Source of the DNA: Inquilinus limosus_F
Lineage (GTDB): Bacteria; Pseudomonadota; Alphaproteobacteria; DSM-16000; Inquilinaceae
DNA length: 64,000 nucleotides
Reading direction: 5' to 3'
NCBI RefSeq assembly: GCF_051487185.1
Contig: NZ_JAHVDK010000022.1
Span: 78,852 to 142,851, forward strand
The translations under genes and the position numbers were made by a program. Numbering within the stretch: the stretch's first letter is position 1; every line of letters begins with the position of its first letter. This document shows, piece after piece, positions 1 to 7,222 of the stretch. Under the pieces are notes generated by a model. That model was not told the origin of the DNA and did not search any database. It was given only the letters and a program-made list of their open reading frames with translations.

Positions 1-668
1 CGCGCTGCCGCCGGCGCCTGCAGGATCCCGCTCGCGGCCGGCGCGGGCCGGGCCGTCACCGCCGGCATCTCCCTGCGATCATGCTGCGTCGCCGCGTCTA
101 TGCCGATCGACTGGGGCAGGGGCGGTGCGGGGCCGCGCCGGCCCGCGGCCGGTCGCTCCTCCATCCGCTCGACCATGTCCGCTTCCGCTGTCTCCTCGAT
201 GCGCAGGGTGCGAGGCCTCGCCGCGATCCCCGCCGGCCGGATCGCGCGGCCGGGTTCCCTCGCCGTCGGGGCGGGCGCATCCCGTGTCGCCGCGAAGCCG
301 TCCACCGGCTCGGCAGCGGGCGGCGCCGGTCGGCGTGGAGCGATGGAGGCGCCTCGCGCCGCCGAAGGGATGTCCGCCATTTCCGGCTGTGGGTCGGCGT
401 GGCGGTCCGGAACGGCCGGGCCCGGCGCGACGCTTCGCGCTCCGGTCCGCCGCTTCCTGGGCGACTCCGGTTCCGCCGTCGCCGGCGGCACCTCGATGGC
501 CTGAGCATCGACCTCGTCCACGCGTTCGCCAGAGCTCTCCTGCAGCGGCCTCTCCACCAGATCGGCTGCGGCCGTGGCCACCGGCTCGAACAGCGAGAGG
601 GTTCTCGGCCGGAGCTGCCCTTCCGGTCGGCCGAGCCGTGCGGCGATGCGGGTCAGGAAGCCGGCCAT
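1..668 (-). CDS. Pro/Ala/Arg-rich protein of the contractile-particle operon (C-terminus outside window)
   Basis: An open frame runs from an ATG at 668 to the left edge (at least 222 codons), and its start overlaps the end of the preceding baseplate-type gene by 16 bp, so it is translationally coupled to it. The first 45 residues look ordered (start MAGFLTRIAARLGRP, then a short helix with TLSLFEP). The rest is rich in Pro, Ala, Arg and Glu and looks disordered. I recognise no domain or catalytic motif. Its position directly after sheath, tube and gp26-like genes suggests a structural or assembly protein of the particle. It could also be the N-terminal linker of a larger protein that ends outside the window. 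The function is unknown. Confidence 0.6.
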   Translation of the reverse strand, partial: MAGFLTRIAARLGRPEGQLRPRTLSLFEPVATAAADLVERPLQESSGERVDEVDAQAIEVPPATAEPESPRKRRTGARSVAPGPAVPDRHADPQPEMADIPSAARGASIAPRRPAPPAAEPVDGFAATRDAPAPTAREPGRAIRPAGIAARPRTLRIEETAEADMVERMEERPAAGRRGPAPPLPQSIGIDAATQHDRREMPAVTARPAPAASGILQAPAAA

Positions 669-1387
669 GCTTCGAGCATCCCGAGATAGTGGCGCCGCCG
701 GATCGGGCTGAGCGCGAGGATGTCGCGCTCGCTCCAGCCATAGGCCGAGGCGAGCCGGTGAACGTCGCGCAGGGTCCGCGCCGCCCATTCGCTGAGCTCG
801 GCCCACAGGAAGGGCAGGATGTCGAAGGCGGCCTGCCACTGATGGCCACAGGCCGGGCAGGACAGGGCGAGCTGGACATCGGCCTGGGGGTCGAGCTCCG
901 CAATGCGGTCCTCCACCGCCGCGATCACCTCGGCCGGCAACTGCGTGACCGCCGTCGGCTCGCCGGACCGGCTGGCCGAGGCGACGCAGCGGTCGAGCAG
1001 CAGGCGCCAGCGCTCCTCCGGTGTGGCGCGCTCCGCCGCTATCTGGTCGCGGCTGTTGAGCAGGCGGAGGCTCAGCGCGTAGTCCCCCCGGCTGATCTCC
1101 AGGGGCGCGCGGGCCGGCGCTGCGCGAAGCTGGCCGGTCGCCATCTCGGTCTCCAGCGTGTCGCCGCAGGCGGGGCACTCGACGAGCCCTGTGATCGTCC
1201 GCCCGAACAGCAGCTCGCGCAGGTCGAGAAGCAGGCCGTCGCGCACGCCGATGCTGAGATCGGCGGCTGTGTCGGCATCCATATCGGGGTGGACGAGCTC
1301 GAGGAGAGCCAGGCCGCGCGCGACGGATGTCTCGCCGAGCCCGCGCTCCCAGAGCGCCAGGAGCTCGTCACTGCCGGGACTGCGCAT
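653..1387 (-). CDS. T4 baseplate hub chaperone-like protein (gp26/eCIS type) with two CxxC pairs
   Basis: This 244-aa protein resembles the T4 baseplate-type proteins that follow tube genes in phage-tail-like and eCIS operons. These are thought to help assemble the baseplate hub. Visible features are an N-terminal helix (ALWERGLGE), two CPAC motifs (C71/C74 and C177/C180) that could together bind one metal ion, and a C-terminal signature (WSERDILALSPIRRRHYLG) typical of the family. The ATG at 1387 is 24 bp downstream of the tube gene stop. It is the third gene of a minus-strand operon. The family assignment rests on context plus the C-terminal motif, and zinc binding is inferred. Confidence 0.7.
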   Translation of the reverse strand: MRSPGSDELLALWERGLGETSVARGLALLELVHPDMDADTAADLSIGVRDGLLLDLRELLFGRTITGLVECPACGDTLETEMATGQLRAAPARAPLEISRGDYALSLRLLNSRDQIAAERATPEERWRLLLDRCVASASRSGEPTAVTQLPAEVIAAVEDRIAELDPQADVQLALSCPACGHQWQAAFDILPFLWAELSEWAARTLRDVHRLASAYGWSERDILALSPIRRRHYLGMLEAWPAS

Positions 1388-1411
1388 GGGTGTCGCCCTG
1401 TGGCTTTGTGC

Positions 1412-1936
1412 TTACCCTGTGGCGGCGAGCGTGGGCTCTTCCGGCTCGGGCACGGCGACGTCGCGCTCCCAGCCCTCGTTCTCCAGCTTGATGTGCTGGA
1501 TGGCGACGGCGTTGGCGTTGGCGTCGAGATCGGGCAGCGCCTGGTACTCGGACACCCAGCACCGGTAGACCTTATAGGTGAGGGCGACCTGGCCGGCCTC
1601 GTTGTACACCTCGATCAGGATGTCCTTGCGGAAATCCTTGAGCGACACCTCGGCACCGAGTCCGGCCCCGATCCGCCACACCTTGCTGGCCCAGGCCTCG
1701 AATTCGAGGTCATGGGTGACGCCGCGCTCGAGCGTGATCGCATCGAACTCGCTGCGGCCGGGCGACTTGCGGCTGCTCGACGGGTCGCCGCCTTCGCGGT
1801 GCTTCACGACCTCGGTCGTGCGCTTCAGCATGCCGACCTTGCTCACCCCTGCGACGTACTTCCCGTCCCACTTCACGCGGAACTTGAAGTTCTTGTAGGG
1901 ATCGAAGCGCTGAGCATTGACGCTGAACTGAGCCAT
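1412..1936 (-). CDS. Tail tube protein, T4 gp19 family
   Basis: This 174-aa protein is the inner tube subunit of a contractile particle. It stacks in hexameric rings inside the sheath and is pushed out on contraction. The N-terminal segment (DPYKNFKFRVKWDGKYVAGV) and the middle (LERGVTHDLEFEAW, then the RKDILIEVYNEAG strand) are characteristic of gp19-type tubes. The C-terminal segment (AIQHIKLENEGWERD) is the usual final strand, and the length is normal for the family. The ATG at 1936 follows a clear GGGAGGGG ribosome site and lies 12 bp after the sheath stop codon, so sheath and tube are co-transcribed. The particle could be an eCIS or a phage tail. The single sheath plus CxxC baseplate gene favours eCIS. 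Confidence 0.9.
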   Translation of the reverse strand: MAQFSVNAQRFDPYKNFKFRVKWDGKYVAGVSKVGMLKRTTEVVKHREGGDPSSSRKSPGRSEFDAITLERGVTHDLEFEAWASKVWRIGAGLGAEVSLKDFRKDILIEVYNEAGQVALTYKVYRCWVSEYQALPDLDANANAVAIQHIKLENEGWERDVAVPEPEEPTLAATG

Positions 1937-1948
1937 GATCCCCTCCCG

Positions 1949-3532
1949 TTACGTCGCGATCTCGCCGGCGATCTGCTGGATCTTGATGATGACGAACTCG
2001 GCGGGCTTCAGCGGCGCGAAGCCGACGACGATGTTGACGATGCCGAGATTGATGTCGTTCTGGGTCGTCGTGTCCTTGTCGCATTTGACGAAGTAGGCCT
2101 CCGCCGGCGTCTTTCCCTGGAAGGCGCCCTGGCGGAACAGGTTGTGCATGAAAGCGCCGAGATTGAGCCGGATCTGCGCCCATAGCGGCTCGTCATTGGG
2201 TTCGAAGACGACCCATTGGGTGCCGCGATAGAGGCTTTCCTCGATGAACAGCGCCAAGCGCCGGACCGGGATGTATTTCCACTCCGACGCCAGCTGATCG
2301 GCCCCGTCGAGGGTGCGCGAGCCCCAGACGACCGTGCCGAAATTCGGGAAGCTGCGCAGGCAGTTGATCGCGAGCGGGTTGAGCTGGCCGTTCTCGCCGT
2401 CGGTCAGCTTCACGGTCAGGCCGGAGGCTCCGCTGATCGTCGCCTCCAGGCCGGCCGGCGCCTTCCACACGCCGCGCGCCGCATCGGTGCGGGCGAAGAT
2501 GCCGGCGACCGCCCCGCAGGGGGCGAAGGGCGCGATCTGCCCCTTCTTCTCCGGGTCGGGCGCCCGGAGGAACGGAAAGAACAGGGCGGCGTAGGAGCTG
2601 CGCGTCATGAAGCCGGACTCGGCGCCCTTGATCGCCTTGGCGTGGCTGTCCCAGGCGATCAGCGGATCGACGATGAACAGCGCCCGCCGCTTCTTGCAAT
2701 AGGCGGCCGCGGCGTCGCGCGTCTCCGGCTTGAGATCGGTGTCGGGCTGGAGCGGCGGGATGCAGAGCAGGTTGAAGAGATCCGCCTTCTCCAGCGCCCA
2801 GATCCCCTCCTTCTTCGCCTCGAGATCGGGTTTCGAGATGTCGTTGTCGGTGATGTCGCCACCATCCGCGCCGCTCTTGAATTCCGCCGAGAGCTTGGGA
2901 TCGAGAATGGCCGGCTTCGTGGGGTCGGTGTCCTTGACCTCTCCGGCCACCAATTTCAGCTTGTCCGGCACGGTCCCCTCGACACGCACCAGGTTCGAGC
3001 CCTGCTCGAGGACGGTCTTCACGTGTCGCGGTGAGGCCGCGTCCGTCGAGAGGTTGAGGAACTGTTCGGTTGTGCCGGTCTGGCCGTCGAGGACGGTGAG
3101 ATTGAAGACCGTGTCGTCGGCGCCGGAGACCGGCTCGATGCGCGCCCGCAGGGAGTCGCCCCAGGTGCCGGCGCTGGCCGCGACCAGCGTCAGGGTGCCC
3201 GTCGCCGGCGAGTCCGCCGCGCCGGGAATCAATTTGCTGACCGAGGCTTCCGACGCCTTTCCGCCGCTGCCGGCAACGCGGACGATCAGCGCATCGCCGC
3301 CGCCGTTCTGGAAGAACTGGGCGACGGCATAGCCGAGGGTCGATTCCGACCAGAGGCCGCCGAAGCTCCGCTCGAACTCGGCGAAGCTCTGCACCCGGAC
3401 CGGGTCGTTGGGTGGCCCGCGGCGCGTTCGTCCGATGAAGGCGGTGATCGATGTGGCGACGCCTGTGATGGTGCGTACGCCGCTTGAAATCTCTTCGACA
3501 TATACGCCGGGATAACTGACCACGGTCGGCAT
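1949..3532 (-). CDS. Contractile tail sheath protein
   Basis: This 527-aa protein forms the outer sheath that shortens to drive the tube. The N-terminus (YPGVYVEEISSGVRTITGV, then TSITAFIGRTRRGP) and the segment FAEFERSFGGLW are hallmark sheath sequences. The C-terminus (RLALFIEESLYRGTQWVVFEPND, and AYFVKCDKDTTTQNDINLGI) is the conserved sheath core that carries the interlocking arms. Residues of about 100-250 are a variable surface domain. The ATG at 3532 follows GGGAGGGG. It is the first gene of the operon and has an A/T-rich promoter region upstream. The length is within the eCIS and phage sheath range. Confidence 0.93.
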   Translation of the reverse strand: MPTVVSYPGVYVEEISSGVRTITGVATSITAFIGRTRRGPPNDPVRVQSFAEFERSFGGLWSESTLGYAVAQFFQNGGGDALIVRVAGSGGKASEASVSKLIPGAADSPATGTLTLVAASAGTWGDSLRARIEPVSGADDTVFNLTVLDGQTGTTEQFLNLSTDAASPRHVKTVLEQGSNLVRVEGTVPDKLKLVAGEVKDTDPTKPAILDPKLSAEFKSGADGGDITDNDISKPDLEAKKEGIWALEKADLFNLLCIPPLQPDTDLKPETRDAAAAYCKKRRALFIVDPLIAWDSHAKAIKGAESGFMTRSSYAALFFPFLRAPDPEKKGQIAPFAPCGAVAGIFARTDAARGVWKAPAGLEATISGASGLTVKLTDGENGQLNPLAINCLRSFPNFGTVVWGSRTLDGADQLASEWKYIPVRRLALFIEESLYRGTQWVVFEPNDEPLWAQIRLNLGAFMHNLFRQGAFQGKTPAEAYFVKCDKDTTTQNDINLGIVNIVVGFAPLKPAEFVIIKIQQIAGEIAT

Positions 3533-3663
3533 ATTGCCCCTCCCTCAACGGGTTGTCCGTCGGTTGCAGCGGCCGCCTGTTACATCAAATTGAAGGACGC
3601 TATCGCCCCAGCTATTCCTATGGCCGATGATTGGGATTAAGATTACTTTGAATACTAGCGTTT

Positions 3664-3693
3664 ATATTAGCTCAGAATAGGAAGCTACGTCAA
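3664..3693 (-). promoter_or_regulatory. Sigma70-like promoter for the contractile-particle operon
   Basis: On the minus strand, TTGACG (3693-3688) is separated by 18 bp from TAATAT (3669-3664). Both hexamers are close to consensus and sit inside the A/T-rich block. Transcription would start near 3657, giving a leader of about 125 nt before the sheath ATG at 3532. Confidence 0.5.
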
Positions 3694-3958
3694 TTGGTAA
3701 ATATATATGGCTAACGAAATAAGGCAATTGTCTAAAATTATATTCTAATCTGCTCTGTCACTGCGCTTTGAAGTGAGACTATCGCGCCGGTCGAGCAACG
3801 GCTTGTATTCTCGTCCAGTCAGAGCAGTGTGCCGGTTCATATGGCTTCTCCGTTCTAGACAAAAGAACCCGAGGCGAACCGCGGCTGTATCGAGAAATCG
3901 TCCAAACCCTGTATTCACAGATCCTTGGTCGATGAGTGTCGCAGGCCGCCTCGGCCAG

Positions 3959-3982
3959 CGCATCCCCTAAATGGGGGATGCG
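3959..3982. terminator. Hairpin after the lacI-type gene (terminator-like, no U tract)
   Basis: A perfect 9-bp stem (CGCATCCCC at 3959-3967 with GGGGATGCG at 3974-3982) with a 6-nt loop lies 18 bp beyond the stop codon of the minus-strand regulator gene. Neither strand has a run of U after it, so a simple intrinsic terminator is uncertain. It may still insulate the regulator from the particle operon downstream. Confidence 0.4.
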
Positions 3983-3999
3983 GGGCTTTCCAGGCGCTC

Positions 4000-5013
4000 T
4001 CAGTCGGCCGACACCGCGGGGGCTGCGATCTCCGGCGTTTTCGTCGGACCGCAGGAGGCGCGCTCGATGATTCGGCTCGTGATGTGCACGCGCAGGGAGA
4101 TGTCGGGCGGAATGCGTCCGTTGATCCGGTCGTCGAGCAGGCGCACGCAGGCGGCCCCCATCTGCTGGCCGAAGACCTTGACGGTGGTCAGCTGCGGCGA
4201 GATCTGGGTCGCGGCGGAGTAGTCGCCGAAGCCCACGATCGATGCGTCTTCCGGAATGCGGTAGCCGAGCCGCAGAAGTTCGGACATCACCGTCAGCGCC
4301 AGCCCGTCATGGGCGCAGAAGAAGGCGGTGGGGCGAAAGCCCTCCGCATGCGCGGCGCGCAGATGCTCGGTGAAGCGCGTCTCCGCATCGAACTTCATCT
4401 CGCGGAACTCCACGTCGTCGTGTTTCTCCAGGACCTCCCGCAAGCCATAGAAACGCTCGACACGGCCGCGGTAGCCGGGTGTCCCGTGGACATAGGCGAT
4501 GCGGCGGTGTCCGAGGGCCAGGAGATAGTTGGCGACGGCGGAGCCCGCCTCGTGATCGGTGCCGCCGACATGGTCCGCCTGCTCGAGCGGCTCGAGCCAG
4601 CCCTGGCGCACGATCGGCCTGCCGAGCGCATAGGCGCGGGCAAGGCTGTCGCGGCCATGCGGCCCGACGAGAACCGCGCCGGCGCAGGAGCGCACGAAGG
4701 CCTCGATTTCATCGGCCTGGTGGGTCCAGCGCATGTTGAGGCGGTAGCCCAGCCTTTGCGCCTCGGACTGGGCGCCATTCTGGATCAGCAGGTGAAGCTC
4801 GCTGTTGATCAGATCGGTGTCGTGGAAGATCACGCCCAGGGTGAGCGGCTCCGGCTCAGGGCTCGGGCGCGTGTAGCCGAGCTCGGCAGCCACCTCCTGC
4901 ACGCGACGGCGCGTCTCCTCGGACACTCCGCTCTTGCCGGACAGGGAGCGCGACACGGCGAATTTCGACAGGCCCGTGCGCTGGGCGATGATCGCCAATG
5001 TGACCTTGGCCAT
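4000..5013 (-). CDS. LacI-family transcriptional regulator
   Basis: This 337-aa regulator has the standard LacI layout. An N-terminal helix-turn-helix (residues 4-25, VTLAIIAQRTGLSKFAVSRSL) is followed by the hinge region and a periplasmic-binding-protein-like sensor domain (about 57-325). Conserved sensor segments include GLREVLEKH, AFFCAHDGLALTVMSEL, and IVGFGDYSAATQISPQLTTV. It diverges from the importer/glycosidase operon starting at 5254, and the 240-bp gap holds palindromes suited to a dimeric repressor. It most likely controls that operon in response to an imported sugar. The effector is not deducible. Confidence 0.93.
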   Translation of the reverse strand: MAKVTLAIIAQRTGLSKFAVSRSLSGKSGVSEETRRRVQEVAAELGYTRPSPEPEPLTLGVIFHDTDLINSELHLLIQNGAQSEAQRLGYRLNMRWTHQADEIEAFVRSCAGAVLVGPHGRDSLARAYALGRPIVRQGWLEPLEQADHVGGTDHEAGSAVANYLLALGHRRIAYVHGTPGYRGRVERFYGLREVLEKHDDVEFREMKFDAETRFTEHLRAAHAEGFRPTAFFCAHDGLALTVMSELLRLGYRIPEDASIVGFGDYSAATQISPQLTTVKVFGQQMGAACVRLLDDRINGRIPPDISLRVHITSRIIERASCGPTKTPEIAAPAVSAD

Positions 5014-5050
5014 TGCTGATCCTTGTTCTCAGCCGGTCCCTTCTAGCACC

Positions 5051-5080
5051 GGCGCATAACGCTACAAAAAGTTTTGCGCC
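5051..5080. promoter_or_regulatory. Inverted repeat, candidate operator near the lacI-type gene
   Basis: GGCGCATAAC (5051-5060) and GTTTTGCGCC (5071-5080) form an inverted repeat with one mismatch and a 10-bp spacer, just upstream of the regulator start. The 9-mer CATAACGCT inside it recurs at 5164-5172, next to the second palindrome, which suggests a shared protein-binding element. Confidence 0.4.
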
Positions 5081-5146
5081 GGCCTCTGTGATTCCTTCGC
5101 AGGCAGGAAAGGCCATCCGTATCCGAGCATGAATGCCGGGCGCACG

Positions 5147-5165
5147 GTTCCAAAATTTCTGGAAC
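5147..5165. promoter_or_regulatory. 19-bp palindrome, candidate LacI-type operator for the importer operon
   Basis: GTTCCAAAATTTCTGGAAC matches its own reverse complement apart from the centre and one symmetric pair. It lies about 90 bp upstream of the binding-protein start, in the gap shared with the divergent LacI-type regulator. Size, symmetry and place fit an operator for that regulator. Confidence 0.5.
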
Positions 5166-5253
5166 ATAACGCTTTACCTAACAAAACGGCACATGCAAGC
5201 CTTCAACCTGTCACGGCCAATCATAACCGGCCGGACGGGGAGGAGACATCGAG

Positions 5254-7182
5254 ATGGTGAGGTTGAGCCGCAGGGCTTTCATCGCCGCCAGTTCTGCTGT
5301 CGCCGGATCGCTCGCACTGCCCAGATTCGTCCGTGCCGCGGATCTCAAGGAATCCGCCTTTCTGAAGGGGCAGGTCGATGCCGGCACGCTGCCTCCCGTC
5401 GCGCAGCGACTGCCGGCAAACCCGCTGGTCATCACCCCTTTCGAGCGCCCGGGTCAGCAGGGTGGCGACTGGAAGCACGCGCTGGTGGGCGGCGGGTCGC
5501 TCTCCATGGTGGTGCGGTATCAGGGGTACGAGCCGCTCGTCCGCTTCAACCCGGACTGGTCGGGGCTGATCGAGAACGTGGCCGAGTCCTGGGACGTCAA
5601 TGCCGACGCCACCGAATACACCTTCCGCCTGCGCAAGGGCCACAAATGGTCGGACGGACACCCCTTCACGACCGAGGATGTGCAGTTCTGGTACGACGCC
5701 TTCTTCACCGACAAGGACACCAATACCGGCGGCAACACCTGGTGGTACGCCAATGGCAAGCCCGCCCGGATCGAAGTGATCGATGAGACGACGTTCAAGG
5801 TCGTCTTCCCGTCGCCGAATGGATTCTTCGTGCAGAACCTCGCCTGGGCGCAGCAGGACCAGCTGACGCGCGCACCGAAGCACTATCTCCAGCAATTCCA
5901 CATCCGATACAACCCGGACGCCGACAAGCTGGCCAAAGAGCGGGGGCTGGAGAGCTGGATCGCGCTGTTCCAGCGCGAGATCGGTTTCGTCGACGACAAC
6001 ACCTTCTTCCAGAACCCCAGCCGGCCGACGCTCAACGCCTGGATGTTCACGGTGGCGCCCGGGCAGAACACCGAACAGGCGCTGGCGGTCCGCAACCCCT
6101 ATTACTTCAAGGTCGATCCGGAGGGCACGCAGCTCCCCTATTTCGACCGCATCGTCTACCAGATGGTGGCCGATCCCGAAGTCCTGCTGCTGAAGGTGCT
6201 GCAGGGCGAGATCGACATGATGGACCAGTACATCGCCACCCCGGCGAACAAGCCGGTCCTGTTCGATGGCCAGGAGAAGGGCGGCTACGGCTTCTACACG
6301 CTGAAGGAGACCGCCGCCAATGTGATGGTCTTCCAGCTCAACCTCAACCACACCGACCCGGTCAAGAACAAGCTGTTCAACACCAAGGAGTTCCGCCAGG
6401 CGCTCTCGATCGCCGTCGACCGGCAGGCGCTGATCGATGCGGTGTTCGTGGGGCAGGGCGAGCCGGCGCAGGCCTCGATCCGGCCTGAGGATCCGCTCTA
6501 TGTCGAGCGGCTGGCGAAGGATTTCACGCAATATGATCCGGACACCGCCAATGCGATGCTGGACAAGATCATCCCCGACAAGGACGGGGACGGCTACCGG
6601 CTCGACGAGAACGGCCGGCGGGTGACGATCATCTTCGAGCTCGACCAGACCCGCACCACCTTCCTCGACATGTTCCAGCTGGCGGTTCCGATGTTCCGGG
6701 CCGTGGGCATCGATGCGCAGGTGCGCAGCATGGACCGCTCCCTCTGGGAGACGCGGGTCCGCCGCGGGCGCGACTTCGACGCGACGGCGCATCAGTTCGG
6801 GGCGAACAGCGGCGTCGCCGCCATGCTCGATGCGCGGTACTTCGTGCCCTTCCCGACCAACTCGCTCTATGCCCCCGGCTGGTCGCTCTACTATCTCGAT
6901 CCGAAGAATCCGGACGCGATCGAGCCGCCGCCGCAGGTGAAGGCGCAGCAGGACCTCTACCGGAAGCTGCTCGCCACCGCCGATCCCGAGCAGCAGAAGA
7001 CGCTGATGCGGCAGATCCTGGAGAATGCGGCGGATCTGTTCATGACCTTCGGCGTCAGCCTGCCGCCGGACGGCTACGGCATCGTCAAGACCACCATGGT
7101 CAACGTGCCGAAGACGATGCCGAACTCCTTCGGCTGGCCGACCCCCGGCCCGGCCCGGCCGGAGCAGTTCTTCAAGGCCTGA
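5254..7182 (+). CDS. ABC transporter solute-binding protein, family 5 (peptide/oligosaccharide type)
   Basis: This 642-aa periplasmic binding protein captures the substrate for the DppBC-type permeases encoded just downstream. The N-terminus carries a twin-arginine signal (SRRAFIAAS, residues 5-13), a hydrophobic stretch and a probable cleavage site after RAA, so export by Tat is likely. The mature protein shows family 5 signatures (YEPLVRFNPDWSGLIENVAESW and the LRKGHKWSDGHPFTTEDVQFWYD region). Its length exceeds classic dipeptide-binding proteins and matches members that bind oligosaccharides. The ATG at 5254 follows GGGGAGGAG. It is the first gene of a seven-gene operon with glycosidases, so a glycan ligand is more likely than a peptide. 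Confidence 0.9.
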   Translation: MVRLSRRAFIAASSAVAGSLALPRFVRAADLKESAFLKGQVDAGTLPPVAQRLPANPLVITPFERPGQQGGDWKHALVGGGSLSMVVRYQGYEPLVRFNPDWSGLIENVAESWDVNADATEYTFRLRKGHKWSDGHPFTTEDVQFWYDAFFTDKDTNTGGNTWWYANGKPARIEVIDETTFKVVFPSPNGFFVQNLAWAQQDQLTRAPKHYLQQFHIRYNPDADKLAKERGLESWIALFQREIGFVDDNTFFQNPSRPTLNAWMFTVAPGQNTEQALAVRNPYYFKVDPEGTQLPYFDRIVYQMVADPEVLLLKVLQGEIDMMDQYIATPANKPVLFDGQEKGGYGFYTLKETAANVMVFQLNLNHTDPVKNKLFNTKEFRQALSIAVDRQALIDAVFVGQGEPAQASIRPEDPLYVERLAKDFTQYDPDTANAMLDKIIPDKDGDGYRLDENGRRVTIIFELDQTRTTFLDMFQLAVPMFRAVGIDAQVRSMDRSLWETRVRRGRDFDATAHQFGANSGVAAMLDARYFVPFPTNSLYAPGWSLYYLDPKNPDAIEPPPQVKAQQDLYRKLLATADPEQQKTLMRQILENAADLFMTFGVSLPPDGYGIVKTTMVNVPKTMPNSFGWPTPGPARPEQFFKA

Positions 7183-7222
7183 TCGGCCCCGGCTCCCCTC
7201 GATCGACAACAGAGAGCGAGAC

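Larger units (their letters stand above)
3533..3999. other. Intergenic region, A/T-rich core, between the sheath gene and the lacI-type gene
   Basis: This 467-bp stretch holds no convincing gene. Positions of about 3580-3750 are clearly richer in A/T than anything nearby, which fits a promoter for the contractile-particle operon or a site for a nucleoid-associated silencer. Two short open frames (3745-3963 minus, 3773-3970 plus) show no domain, no ribosome site and mutual overlap, so I do not call them. A sigma70-like promoter on the minus strand and a hairpin near 3970 are listed separately. Confidence 0.6.

Noticed and set aside
125..2185. A 686-codon plus-strand frame opposite the eCIS-like genes
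   Set aside because: It is antisense to tube, baseplate and sheath genes that have clear family matches and ribosome sites.
3745..3970. Two short overlapping frames in the A/T-rich gap
   Set aside because: They overlap on opposite strands, lack ribosome sites and show no recognisable feature.
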